Positions 49,680 through 58,371 of a DNA stretch of 64,000 bases are shown here, piece after piece. The position numbers and the translations under genes were made by a program. Position 1 is the stretch's first letter. Each line of letters opens with the position of its first letter. Source of the stretch: Trichomonas vaginalis G3 (lineage: Eukaryota > Parabasalia > Trichomonadida > Trichomonadidae); NCBI RefSeq assembly GCF_026262505.1, contig NC_067206.1, forward strand, positions 6,166,879-6,230,878. The letters run 5' to 3'. Under the pieces are notes generated by a model. The model did not search any database. It was not told the DNA's origin and was given only the letters and a program-made list of their open reading frames with translations.

Positions 49680-49940
49680 TATTATTTGTAAGTAAATATA
49701 GTGTTTGTAGTTATTTGAAAGAAAAATTTTTAGATATATTTTTATGATCAAAATTTAATTGGTAACACATGAAATCTGAATGATAATTGTTATATTACAT
49801 GGAGATTTGAGAAATGTTGAATGATATTGGATGATTTGAAACAAAATTGAAAAAAATGAATTTTGAAATTCAATGAAAAGATTAAATAAGTTCAAACAGA
49901 ATACAATTTATTAACAGTTATATACAAAAACGCAACAGAA

Positions 49941-51083
49941 TTATCTAAGCATAGCAACCATATCTTCTCTTTGGTTGCATTGAGCGATACCTTTTGCCAT
50001 TTCAAAGATACCAAGTGGAGAATCTTGATCTAATTTGCTACCGAATGTATAAATGATCTGGCGATTCTTTGTATCGTAGACAGCAGCAGCGGAATGGTTT
50101 CTTGGGACCTTGAAGAGGCCAATATCGCTGATCTCACCCTTGTGCTGATCGTTCATCACTGGCTTAATGTGGAAGAGGAACCACCATCTACGGAGAACGT
50201 CATAAGCGAATAAATGAGAAAATACGAAGTCGCTTGTACCTCCAAAGCAAAGGATGTAATTAGAGCCACATGCAACAACTGATGGGTAGTTGAGTGTTGT
50301 CTGTGGATATGAACCTTTGTTGGGGATAAGTTCGAATGCGCATTTCTGGAGGTCTAAAATTAACATTCCATCCGTATTGTGGGATCCGTAAATGTAGATC
50401 TTATCATATATTTGGGTAAATCCTGCGGTTGGTCTTGGCGTGAAATCACAATCTACAATTGACCAGGTATTAGACTTGAGGTCATAAACATAGATATTTG
50501 AATCTACATTAACTTTTGAAAAACCTCCCCAGATATAGATCTTTCCGTTGAAGTTTCCGATAACTGCATTATTTCTTGGGGAAGGAACCTCGCCATGGCC
50601 TTGGAGTTGGGAGAATTCGTTTGTGTTTAAGTTAACTTTGATTAATTGGTTATAATATGTCTCATTATTGTTACCACCAAAGATATAAAGATCGTTACCG
50701 ATAAGTGTAGCAGTTGCATGGGATCTGCCGATTCCAAGGTCTTGTATTACTGTTGACCATGTATTGGCTCCGATATCATAGCAAACTAATTCAGTTGAGT
50801 ACTCATTGTTTGCTTTTTCACCGAAGGCGTAGTAGATCCTGTGATTATTAGGATTATAAACGAAAGCAGTTCCCATTCTTGGAGAAGGTGGGTAGAAAGC
50901 GCCTTCATGCATGTGCCAGTTGGCATGGAACGGTGTTTTGATGATTGTATTACTTAAACAGTACTCATTAGCTTCTGCAAATGATGTTGACTTTGGAATA
51001 TCTTCTTCGCTATCTGTGATGCTTGTATAACCGGCAGCAGTAACTGCAGAGTTATATGCGATCTCGCTTTGTCCAGCACCCAT
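49941..51083 (-). CDS. Kelch-repeat beta-propeller protein, 380 aa
   Basis: About six kelch repeats with the double-glycine and downstream Tyr/Trp pattern, for example LYIFGGNNNETYYNQL, IYIWGGFSKVNVDSNIYVYD and ILCFGGTSDFV. No other domain is seen, so it is a stand-alone propeller of the type used for protein binding. It begins MGAG, a possible N-myristoylation signal (Gly2), which would put it on membranes; that is inference. No canonical Inr was found near 51083. Confidence 0.93.
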   Translation of the reverse strand: MGAGQSEIAYNSAVTAAGYTSITDSEEDIPKSTSFAEANEYCLSNTIIKTPFHANWHMHEGAFYPPSPRMGTAFVYNPNNHRIYYAFGEKANNEYSTELVCYDIGANTWSTVIQDLGIGRSHATATLIGNDLYIFGGNNNETYYNQLIKVNLNTNEFSQLQGHGEVPSPRNNAVIGNFNGKIYIWGGFSKVNVDSNIYVYDLKSNTWSIVDCDFTPRPTAGFTQIYDKIYIYGSHNTDGMLILDLQKCAFELIPNKGSYPQTTLNYPSVVACGSNYILCFGGTSDFVFSHLFAYDVLRRWWFLFHIKPVMNDQHKGEISDIGLFKVPRNHSAAAVYDTKNRQIIYTFGSKLDQDSPLGIFEMAKGIAQCNQREDMVAMLR

Positions 51084-52413
51084 TTATTAATATAATTATT
51101 TTTGTGTTGTATTTAGAATTTTGTGAGAGAGAGTGGCCATATTATTGAGAAGTGTTAAACAAGATTGAATCGAAAACAATAATATAGAGATTTGATATTC
51201 ATGATATATGAATAGTTCGTTTTATGATTTTCGACGCTGAAAAAAAATTTATTGAAATTTAATTTTATGAAATTAGATTTGTAATAGATTAATTATCATT
51301 AATTTAGAATTTGCGAAAATTTTGACAAAATTTATCCATCTTGTGATTTTCATTTAAAAATGCTATTGGCAGCTGTAGTAGTAATTTTGATATGTCCCAT
51401 CATTCATAGAAAAAATTGTATGAACCATAAATTTTAATCGTCGTTCACATAATTTAAATTAATGTGTTAACAATTAAATGAGGAAATTAACTAATAATTA
51501 ATTTTTACTCCCCGTAAATTCAAAGAAAATCATGATTTGAATAGTTGTAAATTACCATCAAGAATTCAATCACGAATTTTCGATCGTATGATGTGTTATT
51601 AAAATGTTTGGTTCCTTTTAGTCTATTGTTTAACATATGCATTATTTTCACTTTGGAGAAAACATATTTCACTCAAATTGAACAGATTTCTGAAAAGTTC
51701 AATTCACAAAGCCCACCTTTCAAGGTATTAGTATTTTGTGTAATGTGGAATTGTTCTATTACATTTTCTTAAAAATTGGCTCATTTCACTCATTTGAGAG
51801 TTGGATAAATCTTTATTTTATTGAATATATCTGCTTAATTAATTCTGCGTCAATCTATAAGAATATAGAAATTCAAATTCAAATTAAATATATCTTGCCA
51901 ACATCTTGATAAGTATTTTTGTCCAAAAATGAATCAATGTTCTATTCAAATATGGTATAGGCAGATGAATTTCCTTTATTGATAAGATATTAAAAGATCA
52001 ATATTAACTATCCTTTTGATAAGTTGAGAATTATAAGATTTCATATTGAAACACATTTAAGAATGCTTTCGATAAGATGCGGATCATATACGATGATCTA
52101 GTTTGAGAATATTTTTGTATTTGAAATCTTATAATCCCAAAGAACAATGAAAACTGCATTGTAGCAGGCTAAGATGCGCACTTTACAATGTGAATAGAAT
52201 AATAATATTTATGATTTATGTCGATAAATGAATTATGCAGCCTTTCTCAAGGATATCTTTAGTCTCACTCATCTTCATGTCTTAATACTATTATAAAGTT
52301 CTTGTCTGATAAGAGAAGATTCCAAAAATGTTTTTGCACCGGAATTAATCTTGAAATAATCGGATATGAAAAATTGAGAAAAAAAATCAAAATTATCGGA
52401 AAAGAAATTTACA
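51084..52413. other. 1.3-kb intergenic region, no gene seen
   Basis: The spacer between the divergent kelch and MINDY-like genes. I see only a modest inverted repeat (TTATAAGATTTCA at 52031-52043 with its complement at 52122-52134). Confidence 0.5.
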
Positions 52414-53238
52414 ATGGAGGATTTTCAAGTTAATGATCCTGTTTACAGTAAAATCATGGGTTTCGTTATTGATGGCAAAGTCCCAGAGTCATGGAGACAG
52501 CCATTTTATTTCAAACCAAATTCAAACAGCTTAGTTCAAAATAAATCAGGTCCATGTGGCCTCTTTGCTGCCCTCCAGGCGCATATCATTAAAAAGCAAA
52601 CTGAGTGCCCAGGATACACTAATCAGCAATTATTATGGGAATCGATGTTAGAAATTATGAGAAAAGTTAGAGGAACATACTTATTCTGCACATACATTGA
52701 CCAACAAAGCCATCGCATTGCATGGAAAGCTACAGCGGATCTTAGAACAGCTCAGACATTTTTAGGTCAGAGTCGTTGGACAGATGATCCGCAAGCAACA
52801 CTTCTCTTTGTAGTTTCCATTGTAATATTAGTTGGTCCTGTATGGCTTCGATACTTTTCAATTCCAGATCATGTTATTGATGAAGCTGGATATACAAACC
52901 TTACATTTGTTTTATTACTAATTACAGGAGAAGTGTTAGACTCTTATATTGATAATAATGGTTCGGTTGGTGGTATGGCTTCAAAAGGAACCACTGTACA
53001 ACCCGAATTTGGATTATTATCTAATGCAGAATGCGTTCAATACCAAAAAATCGGCCATTTCTTAACGCATCCTCATCAAAATATTTGGGTTGCTTATTAT
53101 GGAGCCCACTTTACAGTCATGATCGCTGGTCCTTCTGGATTCTTTGAATTCGATTCACTTTCGAAGTATCCATGGGTTCCATTCACACCAAAGCATCCTT
53201 TCACTGAGCTCCTTAATAATGCCTATCGTGGAAATTAA
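52414..53238 (+). CDS. MINDY-3/4-type deubiquitinase
   Basis: A 274-residue cysteine protease resembling the MINDY-3/MINDY-4 (FAM188, DUF4205) group. The catalytic Cys is residue 48 in NKSGPCGLFAALQAH, with Gln42 as the likely oxyanion residue, and the catalytic His is at about 232 in YYGAHFTVMI. MINDY enzymes trim long Lys48-linked ubiquitin chains. Human members are much longer; this one is essentially the catalytic core alone. A hydrophobic stretch (about 130-145) is probably a buried strand or helix rather than a membrane span. Confidence 0.85.
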   Translation: MEDFQVNDPVYSKIMGFVIDGKVPESWRQPFYFKPNSNSLVQNKSGPCGLFAALQAHIIKKQTECPGYTNQQLLWESMLEIMRKVRGTYLFCTYIDQQSHRIAWKATADLRTAQTFLGQSRWTDDPQATLLFVVSIVILVGPVWLRYFSIPDHVIDEAGYTNLTFVLLLITGEVLDSYIDNNGSVGGMASKGTTVQPEFGLLSNAECVQYQKIGHFLTHPHQNIWVAYYGAHFTVMIAGPSGFFEFDSLSKYPWVPFTPKHPFTELLNNAYRGN

Positions 53239-53682
53239 TTTTTGTTTTTTAATAAAAGCGAATATTTGCTTTGCCTCATTTGCTCAATGTGTGTACATAT
53301 TTCAATCATTTTTTCTCGTAATTCATATTTAGATCTAAAATCGTCACTAATAATTACTCAATTGTGCCATAAAACGCCATGCATGGTGATACATTCGTGC
53401 ATGATGTTTAAATTTAAGCACTCATCGCACAACCCGAGATAAATATCTTATAAATCCACAAAAATATGATATTTCGAAAAATTATATGGAGAAAATGCAT
53501 TAAAGGATAAATGGTAGTAAAAGTATAATCCCCATTATGAATTCTTTTATGTTTGTTCAATCTTCAATTTTTCAGAGCAATTGAAAAATGAAAATATGAA
53601 ATTTATGTATATCCATATATCTACTATAAATTCCAAAAAATCGAAATTGAATGTATCTCCGACGAAGCAAAATTATTTTCTG
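53239..53682. other. Intergenic, no gene seen
   Basis: AT-rich spacer. The frame of the next gene extends back to 53581 but with different composition, and is treated as leader. Confidence 0.5.
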
Positions 53683-54804
53683 ATGTCTAACGAGAATAAG
53701 GAAGTAGTCATCGATCCAAGATTCAGAGATATCTACACATGGAAGGGTGATCTCGAAGAGTCTAATGCTGTCATTTCTATCAAAGTTGTTGATGGATTTG
53801 ATCCGGCCAAAGTTACTGTCGCTCTCAACGATAAGAAGAATGCTATTTCTGTTCGTTATCCAGATCAGCCACCGATCATTGAAGGTCAACTTTTCGGCGA
53901 AGTCAAAGGTGTTTCAACCCAACTCGTCGAGGATGGCAAAGTTTTCAAAATCATCATTGAGATGCTCAAACAAGAGGATCCAGAAATCCTTGTTACTGAC
54001 ATCCACCCAGATACACACCAATTAGATCCAATGTCCTCTTACATCATCTTCTCTGATCGTGCCAAGACGATGAGTGATGCTCTTTCAGACGAGCACTTCA
54101 AATATCTCGAATTTGGCCTCAATGCTAACTTCGTTCCATCATTATTAACAGCTGCCGAAATTTTCCAGCATGTTCCAGATCTTGCAAGCAAAGCAATTGA
54201 ATTATACATCATTGCTGCAGATAAATACGATGCTTCTCCAGCTCAGCTCCAACTTGGTTTGTTATTAATTCGTAACCAGAAGTTCGAACGTGGTTTCGAA
54301 TTCATCGAGCGTGCTTCAAAGGACAAGCAATTTACACTCCCATCCATAATCCTTGGTATCTTACTTTCTCCAATTGCAGATATGGAATATCCAAAGAAGG
54401 ATGCCAAGCGCGCTGCTGCTATCTTCGAAGAAGTTCTCAAGACAGAGCGCTCACACATCGCACTCCACGAACTCGCTATGCTCTACTACAACGGTATTGG
54501 CGTTGCAAAGGATGAGGCCAAGGCCAAGGAGCTTAACGAAGAAGCCGCTAAGATTAACGGCGGTGAAGTTCCTCCACTGGAAGTCCGTGATGAGACATAC
54601 AAGCCAAAGCCAATGGTCGATGAGTGCGGATGCGGACATTGTCACTGCCACGAGCACGAACATGAGCACGAGCATGAACACTGCCACTGCCATGAAGGAG
54701 AAAACCATGAATGCTGCGGTAAGTGCGATGGGAAAGGCGGATGCGGCAAATGCGACGGCAAATGTGGCTGCGGCGACCATTGCGGCTGCCATGATAAGAA
54801 CTAA
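53683..54804 (+). CDS. CS-like/Sel1-repeat protein with His/Cys-rich metal-binding tail
   Basis: A 373-residue protein taken from ATG 53683 (MSNENKEVVID), because the strong codon bias begins there; an ATG at 53596 is in frame. Residues about 5-90 look like a CS/p23-like beta-sandwich (YTWKGDLEESNAVISIKV), a fold typical of HSP90 co-chaperones. Residues about 130-290 are helical with Sel1-type repeats (LAMLYYNGIGVAKDEAKAKE). The last 60 residues hold CGCGHCHCHEHEHEH and repeated GKCDGKCGCG units, about 15 Cys and 15 His, which should bind several metal ions. Codon choice is more GC-rich than in most neighbours, as in highly expressed trichomonad genes. Function is not known; a metal-linked chaperone adaptor is a guess. 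Confidence 0.85.
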   Translation: MSNENKEVVIDPRFRDIYTWKGDLEESNAVISIKVVDGFDPAKVTVALNDKKNAISVRYPDQPPIIEGQLFGEVKGVSTQLVEDGKVFKIIIEMLKQEDPEILVTDIHPDTHQLDPMSSYIIFSDRAKTMSDALSDEHFKYLEFGLNANFVPSLLTAAEIFQHVPDLASKAIELYIIAADKYDASPAQLQLGLLLIRNQKFERGFEFIERASKDKQFTLPSIILGILLSPIADMEYPKKDAKRAAAIFEEVLKTERSHIALHELAMLYYNGIGVAKDEAKAKELNEEAAKINGGEVPPLEVRDETYKPKPMVDECGCGHCHCHEHEHEHEHEHCHCHEGENHECCGKCDGKGGCGKCDGKCGCGDHCGCHDKN

Positions 54805-55213
54805 TATAATTATAAACAAATTATAGACATTTTCCATCCTTTTCAACAAAATTATTTATAATTTGGTTCATAGATCCTGTCGAATCACGAAAGATGTATG
54901 AATTTCATTCTCAATTCATTTACAATGAGACTTGTGTTTCATTTTTTCCATAAGCACACCAGTAATAAGGCACATGAATGAATACAATTTAAGTCATTTA
55001 TTCATATCAGCATAACTTTGTATAACTGAGTTTATGTAGGTATACTCTCAAATAACTCTTTAGGGTTCAAATATTCAATTGGGGATTAAGAGATTGGATA
55101 ACAGAAGAAAAACTAATAATATTTGTAACCCATTGCATGGAAAGAATATTTTACCCTATTTTGGTCGCTAAATCATTTGATATAATATTGAAATCGAAGT
55201 TAAAGTATTTTTG
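54805..55213. other. Intergenic, no gene seen
   Basis: AT-rich spacer before the Inr of the next gene. Confidence 0.5.
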
Positions 55214-55219
55214 TCACTT
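55214..55219 (+). promoter_or_regulatory. Inr deciding the start of the next gene
   Basis: TCACTT, with +1 A at 55216, lies 20 bases before ATG 55236 and inside the open frame that begins at ATG 55137. The earlier ATG is therefore probably not transcribed. Confidence 0.7.
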
Positions 55220-55235
55220 TTTGATTTTAATTTTC

Positions 55236-55637
55236 ATGGACAAAATGGATGAAACAACACGACAGCAATGTATCACAGTAACAAAAGAATTGATCAACCA
55301 CCCACTTGCATCATATCTTGCAGAAAAAACATCAACAATTAAAGAAGATTTATTGAGATTTGAAGATGAAATTACAATAGGAGGCATTTTAGTAAAACTC
55401 AATGAAAATAAATACAGTAGCATCAACGAGTGGAAAGATGAAATGAACAGATTTTGGGAAGAATGTTTGCATGAATATCAGAAAGGAAGCCAATGCTACG
55501 CAGCTGTTTGCGTTTTAAGTGATAAATTCCAGAATAAACTTGGAACGATGAAATTCACTCCCGAAGAACGTTGGATTCAAAAAGTTAAAGCAAACGTAAA
55601 GATATTACTTCAATTAATATCGTCGGCAAACTCATAA
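55236..55637 (+). CDS. Small bromodomain-like protein, 133 aa
   Basis: A single helical domain resembling a bromodomain: an N-terminal helix (CITVTKELINHPLASYLAEK), a short ZA-like segment, then GGILVKLNENKYSSINEW and a final pair of helices ending CYAAVCVLSDKFQNKL. The KYSSINEWKDEMNRFWEEC block corresponds to the YxSxxEFxxDxxLMxxNC block of bromodomains, and to the same region of the BET-like protein at 21477-26045. The usual acetyl-lysine Asn is not seen (an aligned Tyr), so peptide binding may be lost or altered. It is probably nuclear. The start was chosen from the Inr. Confidence 0.7.
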   Translation: MDKMDETTRQQCITVTKELINHPLASYLAEKTSTIKEDLLRFEDEITIGGILVKLNENKYSSINEWKDEMNRFWEECLHEYQKGSQCYAAVCVLSDKFQNKLGTMKFTPEERWIQKVKANVKILLQLISSANS

Positions 55638-55884
55638 ATCTCTATGGCATCATAATTTCATTACAAAGAACAATTTTCTCATTACTATTAGAAATATTAT
55701 ATGATTTTTACGAATTTCAAGTAATTAGCAAGTAATGTCATCATGTCTGTCACGATTACCAAATTTTCTGATTGTTTTATTTACAATGTACTTTATTATT
55801 GTTTATATTAAACTTTTCTGTATAAAAAGTCAAGTATACTATTTGAAAATTTTATTTTTAACATAATAATACACATATAGAAGT

Positions 55885-56409
55885 TTAGAAAAGTGAGATA
55901 CCATTTGGAATTATAGGGATTTCAGAAGGAGCATTAAAAGCATGGAGTGATGTATTAAACTTAAAGTCTCTGATCATCACTTTAGAAACATAATTCACAA
56001 CATCTTGAGATTGATGATTTCTGTAGATTTTAATGAGGAGTTCTAAAATTATTTTATTCTGTTCAACAACGGAATTGGAAGCAATTCTAGTAAGTACATC
56101 TAAGTATGAATCATTTGAAAAATCGTTAATAAATTGCTGTGGTAAAAAACCGAATTTATCTTTTTTGTTATTTGGGAATGAATCATCCAAATTTCCAAGT
56201 CTATTGAAACAGGAAAATAAATCACATATAGCCTTTGATTTAGATATTGATTGAAACTCTCTGAGTGTTTGCATTTGAACTCTAAAAACAATTTTTGTGT
56301 TATTATCATAGACAGGTTCATTCAATATATCTTGAATCTTCTTTTCACTTACTTGGGCAGAGTTCTTCAATGTTTGTATAAAATTATCTGTTGAACTTTC
56401 AATTTGCAT
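55885..56409 (-). CDS. Unrecognised small protein, 174 aa
   Basis: The frame is supported by a clean Inr (TCACTTTTC, minus strand, +1 about 14 bases before the ATG at 56409). The protein is soluble and mostly helical (VVEQNKIILELLIKIYRNHQ), with no signal peptide or membrane segment. It could be a helical-repeat fragment or a small regulatory protein; I do not recognise it. Confidence 0.7.
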   Translation of the reverse strand: MQIESSTDNFIQTLKNSAQVSEKKIQDILNEPVYDNNTKIVFRVQMQTLREFQSISKSKAICDLFSCFNRLGNLDDSFPNNKKDKFGFLPQQFINDFSNDSYLDVLTRIASNSVVEQNKIILELLIKIYRNHQSQDVVNYVSKVMIRDFKFNTSLHAFNAPSEIPIIPNGISLF

Positions 56410-56420
56410 ATGAAATGAAA

Positions 56421-56425
56421 AGTGA
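56421..56425 (-). promoter_or_regulatory. Inr of the 174-aa gene
   Basis: The minus strand reads TCACT, matching TCA(+1)Py(T/A), about 13 bases before the start codon. Confidence 0.65.
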
Positions 56426-56970
56426 CAATTTTGTAAAATATTCTCTCAGAGAACAAGAACAAAGCATTCTACAGAATTTATCATGGGTTGGATATTAATG
56501 AAAGAGATGAATAAGAATATTCTTGTTTCATTACGCAGTATAAGAGATTGGAGTTTGATAAATTTCAATAGAGTTATTGATTAAATATTACGCCATCCGA
56601 TGTGGAATCAATGAAAACAAAGCTCAACTTTCTTTCTTTTGCATCATGTGCAACAATTATAAGTGAAACACGAAATATGATTGCTGATCTACTGTTTATT
56701 AGAAAAATTATGTTAAATATTGCTATATTTTACCTCTTTTGAGGGTGTGTTTTGATCGGATATTTCTAATTTCTGATTAAGATGACTTGGATGTTTCATG
56801 ATTAACTGTAACATTGATAACATCAATCCGCTCTTTGTTCATGATCTTTTATATGACTAAATACAGCTCGGCTCATAATTTTGTAATCAATGATCGGATC
56901 TCATAATTTTTCCTTCTCAAAACTAAATTTTTTCCTGATTCACAAAAAAATTTTTTTTTATTGTTCGGAA
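56426..56970. other. Divergent intergenic region
   Basis: No gene seen. TCACA at 56940-56944, a canonical Inr match 29 bases before ATG 56971, is the likely initiator of the phosphatase gene. Confidence 0.5.
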
Positions 56971-57603
56971 ATGACCGCCCTCGATTTTATCGAGAGGAAG
57001 GTCATTTCGCACAGTCCTTCTCAATTCGAATCAACCCTTACGACCCATGCAATAATTCAAGCTTCTCAAATCGTTGACCCGCAAAAAAAGATAACTTTAA
57101 TTTTAGATTTAGATGAAACACTTGTGCATTCGCGTTTCCACAAGCCTGATTGGTATGACTATGAAATGCCAGTTCAATACAATGGAATTACATATACGAT
57201 TTATGTTCAAAAACGACCTGGATTTGATGAATTTTTCAAAGTCATTGAACCACTGTACGATATTTATATATTCACTGCATCTTTACCCGAGTATGCAGTC
57301 CCTGTTGTTCAGAAGGTTATTCCTACTTTTCCCGCTTCAAAAGTTCTTACTCGATACCATTGTCAACTAATTGATGGAACATTAGTTAAAGATTTAACCA
57401 TTTTTGATAGAGACCTTTCATCTATTATGATTGTCGACAATTCTCCAGCTTGTTACAAATTACAGCCAGAAAATGGAATAGAAGTGTCTTCCTGGCTTGG
57501 AGATTTGAGTGATGATGAATTACTTTCCTATTTGCTGCCAATCTTAGAGGGTGGCGCAAATGCGATCGATGTTCGTCAATATATTTATAATTGTAGCCAA
57601 TAG
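56971..57603 (+). CDS. FCP1/SCP-type (NIF) phosphatase
   Basis: A 210-residue HAD-superfamily phosphatase of the CTD-phosphatase-like group. The catalytic motif DLDET (Asp46, Asp48, Thr50) sits in LILDLDETLVHS, and the second motif is IVDNSPACYKLQPENGI. The spacing and the ending (WLGDLSDDELLSYLLPIL) fit the small SCP/NIF domain, which removes phosphate from Ser of the RNA polymerase II tail or other proteins. There is no BRCT domain, so it is SCP-like rather than FCP1. The frame extends back to an ATG at 56890, but that part is AT-rich and lies before or over the Inr at 56940, so ATG 56971 is preferred. Confidence 0.93.
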   Translation: MTALDFIERKVISHSPSQFESTLTTHAIIQASQIVDPQKKITLILDLDETLVHSRFHKPDWYDYEMPVQYNGITYTIYVQKRPGFDEFFKVIEPLYDIYIFTASLPEYAVPVVQKVIPTFPASKVLTRYHCQLIDGTLVKDLTIFDRDLSSIMIVDNSPACYKLQPENGIEVSSWLGDLSDDELLSYLLPILEGGANAIDVRQYIYNCSQ

Positions 57604-58349
57604 ATTTTGTTATTAAAAATTCGCGTTTATAGAGTGATTTTAAAATATATGATAATATGTTTAGTTTTGAGAATATGGTTACGATTATAATATATTTGTT
57701 AAATTCATCAGAATATTGGACTAATTATAAGAAGGGTATTGCAGTTTTGATTTAAAGAAAGCTAATTCCGGAATATAGCTTATATTATAGAAGAATTGAG
57801 GATAATTTAACGAATTCCAATTTTTTTTCCATCTTACTACAATGATGAAAGGATCAACATTGAACTATGAATATAATTGTAATCATTATTGAAGAAAGAA
57901 GCTATTCATTTCATATGAATTGATACAAGCAGTATATATATAGCTTATCAACAGTCATGAAAAAATTATGGAACTAAGTGCACAAATTGAAATAGAAATA
58001 GTTTTCTAGACAAGAAATTATCTGGAAAATTAATGTTTTATTTGAGATTTTATTATCTAGTTGAAAGAAATGTATGTTACAGTGCTATGTAAGTATATGC
58101 ACTTAGGCAAGTTTTGAAAAATAGCAATCAGAAAAAAATTGGACGGACAATTTAAATTTGAGACATTGCCGATTAATAACATTTTTCCTCTCAATTTTTC
58201 TGAGAATTTCAAAAAATTTGCATTGGGATCTCAAAAATTGCCAAATGAAGGATTTTTTATCAGACAGATCGAATATACTGGTAATATTTATTATGTTTTT
58301 ACTAATATCTCATATGAGGACGGGATCAAAATTTTCATAATCGGTCATC
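57604..58349. other. Intergenic, no gene seen
   Basis: AT-rich spacer. A frame at 58139-58375 lacks an ATG start and overlaps the DPP3 promoter, so it is not called. Confidence 0.5.
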
Positions 58350-58356
58350 TCACTTT
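58350..58356 (+). promoter_or_regulatory. Inr of the DPP3 gene
   Basis: TCACTTT, with +1 A at 58352, lies 20 bases before the ATG. Confidence 0.7.
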
Positions 58357-58371
58357 TCAAAATCCTTTATT

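Noticed and set aside
53581..53682. N-terminal extension of the CS-like/Sel1 gene
   Set aside because: Composition and codon usage are intergenic-like, and the strong codon bias begins at ATG 53683.
54353..54849. 157- and 132-residue frames overlapping the His/Cys tail
   Set aside because: Alternative readings of the repeated His/Cys codons.
55137..55235. N-terminal extension of the small bromodomain-like gene
   Set aside because: It lies mostly upstream of a clean Inr at 55214.
56890..56970. N-terminal extension of the phosphatase
   Set aside because: AT-rich, not part of the domain, and overlaps a better-placed Inr.
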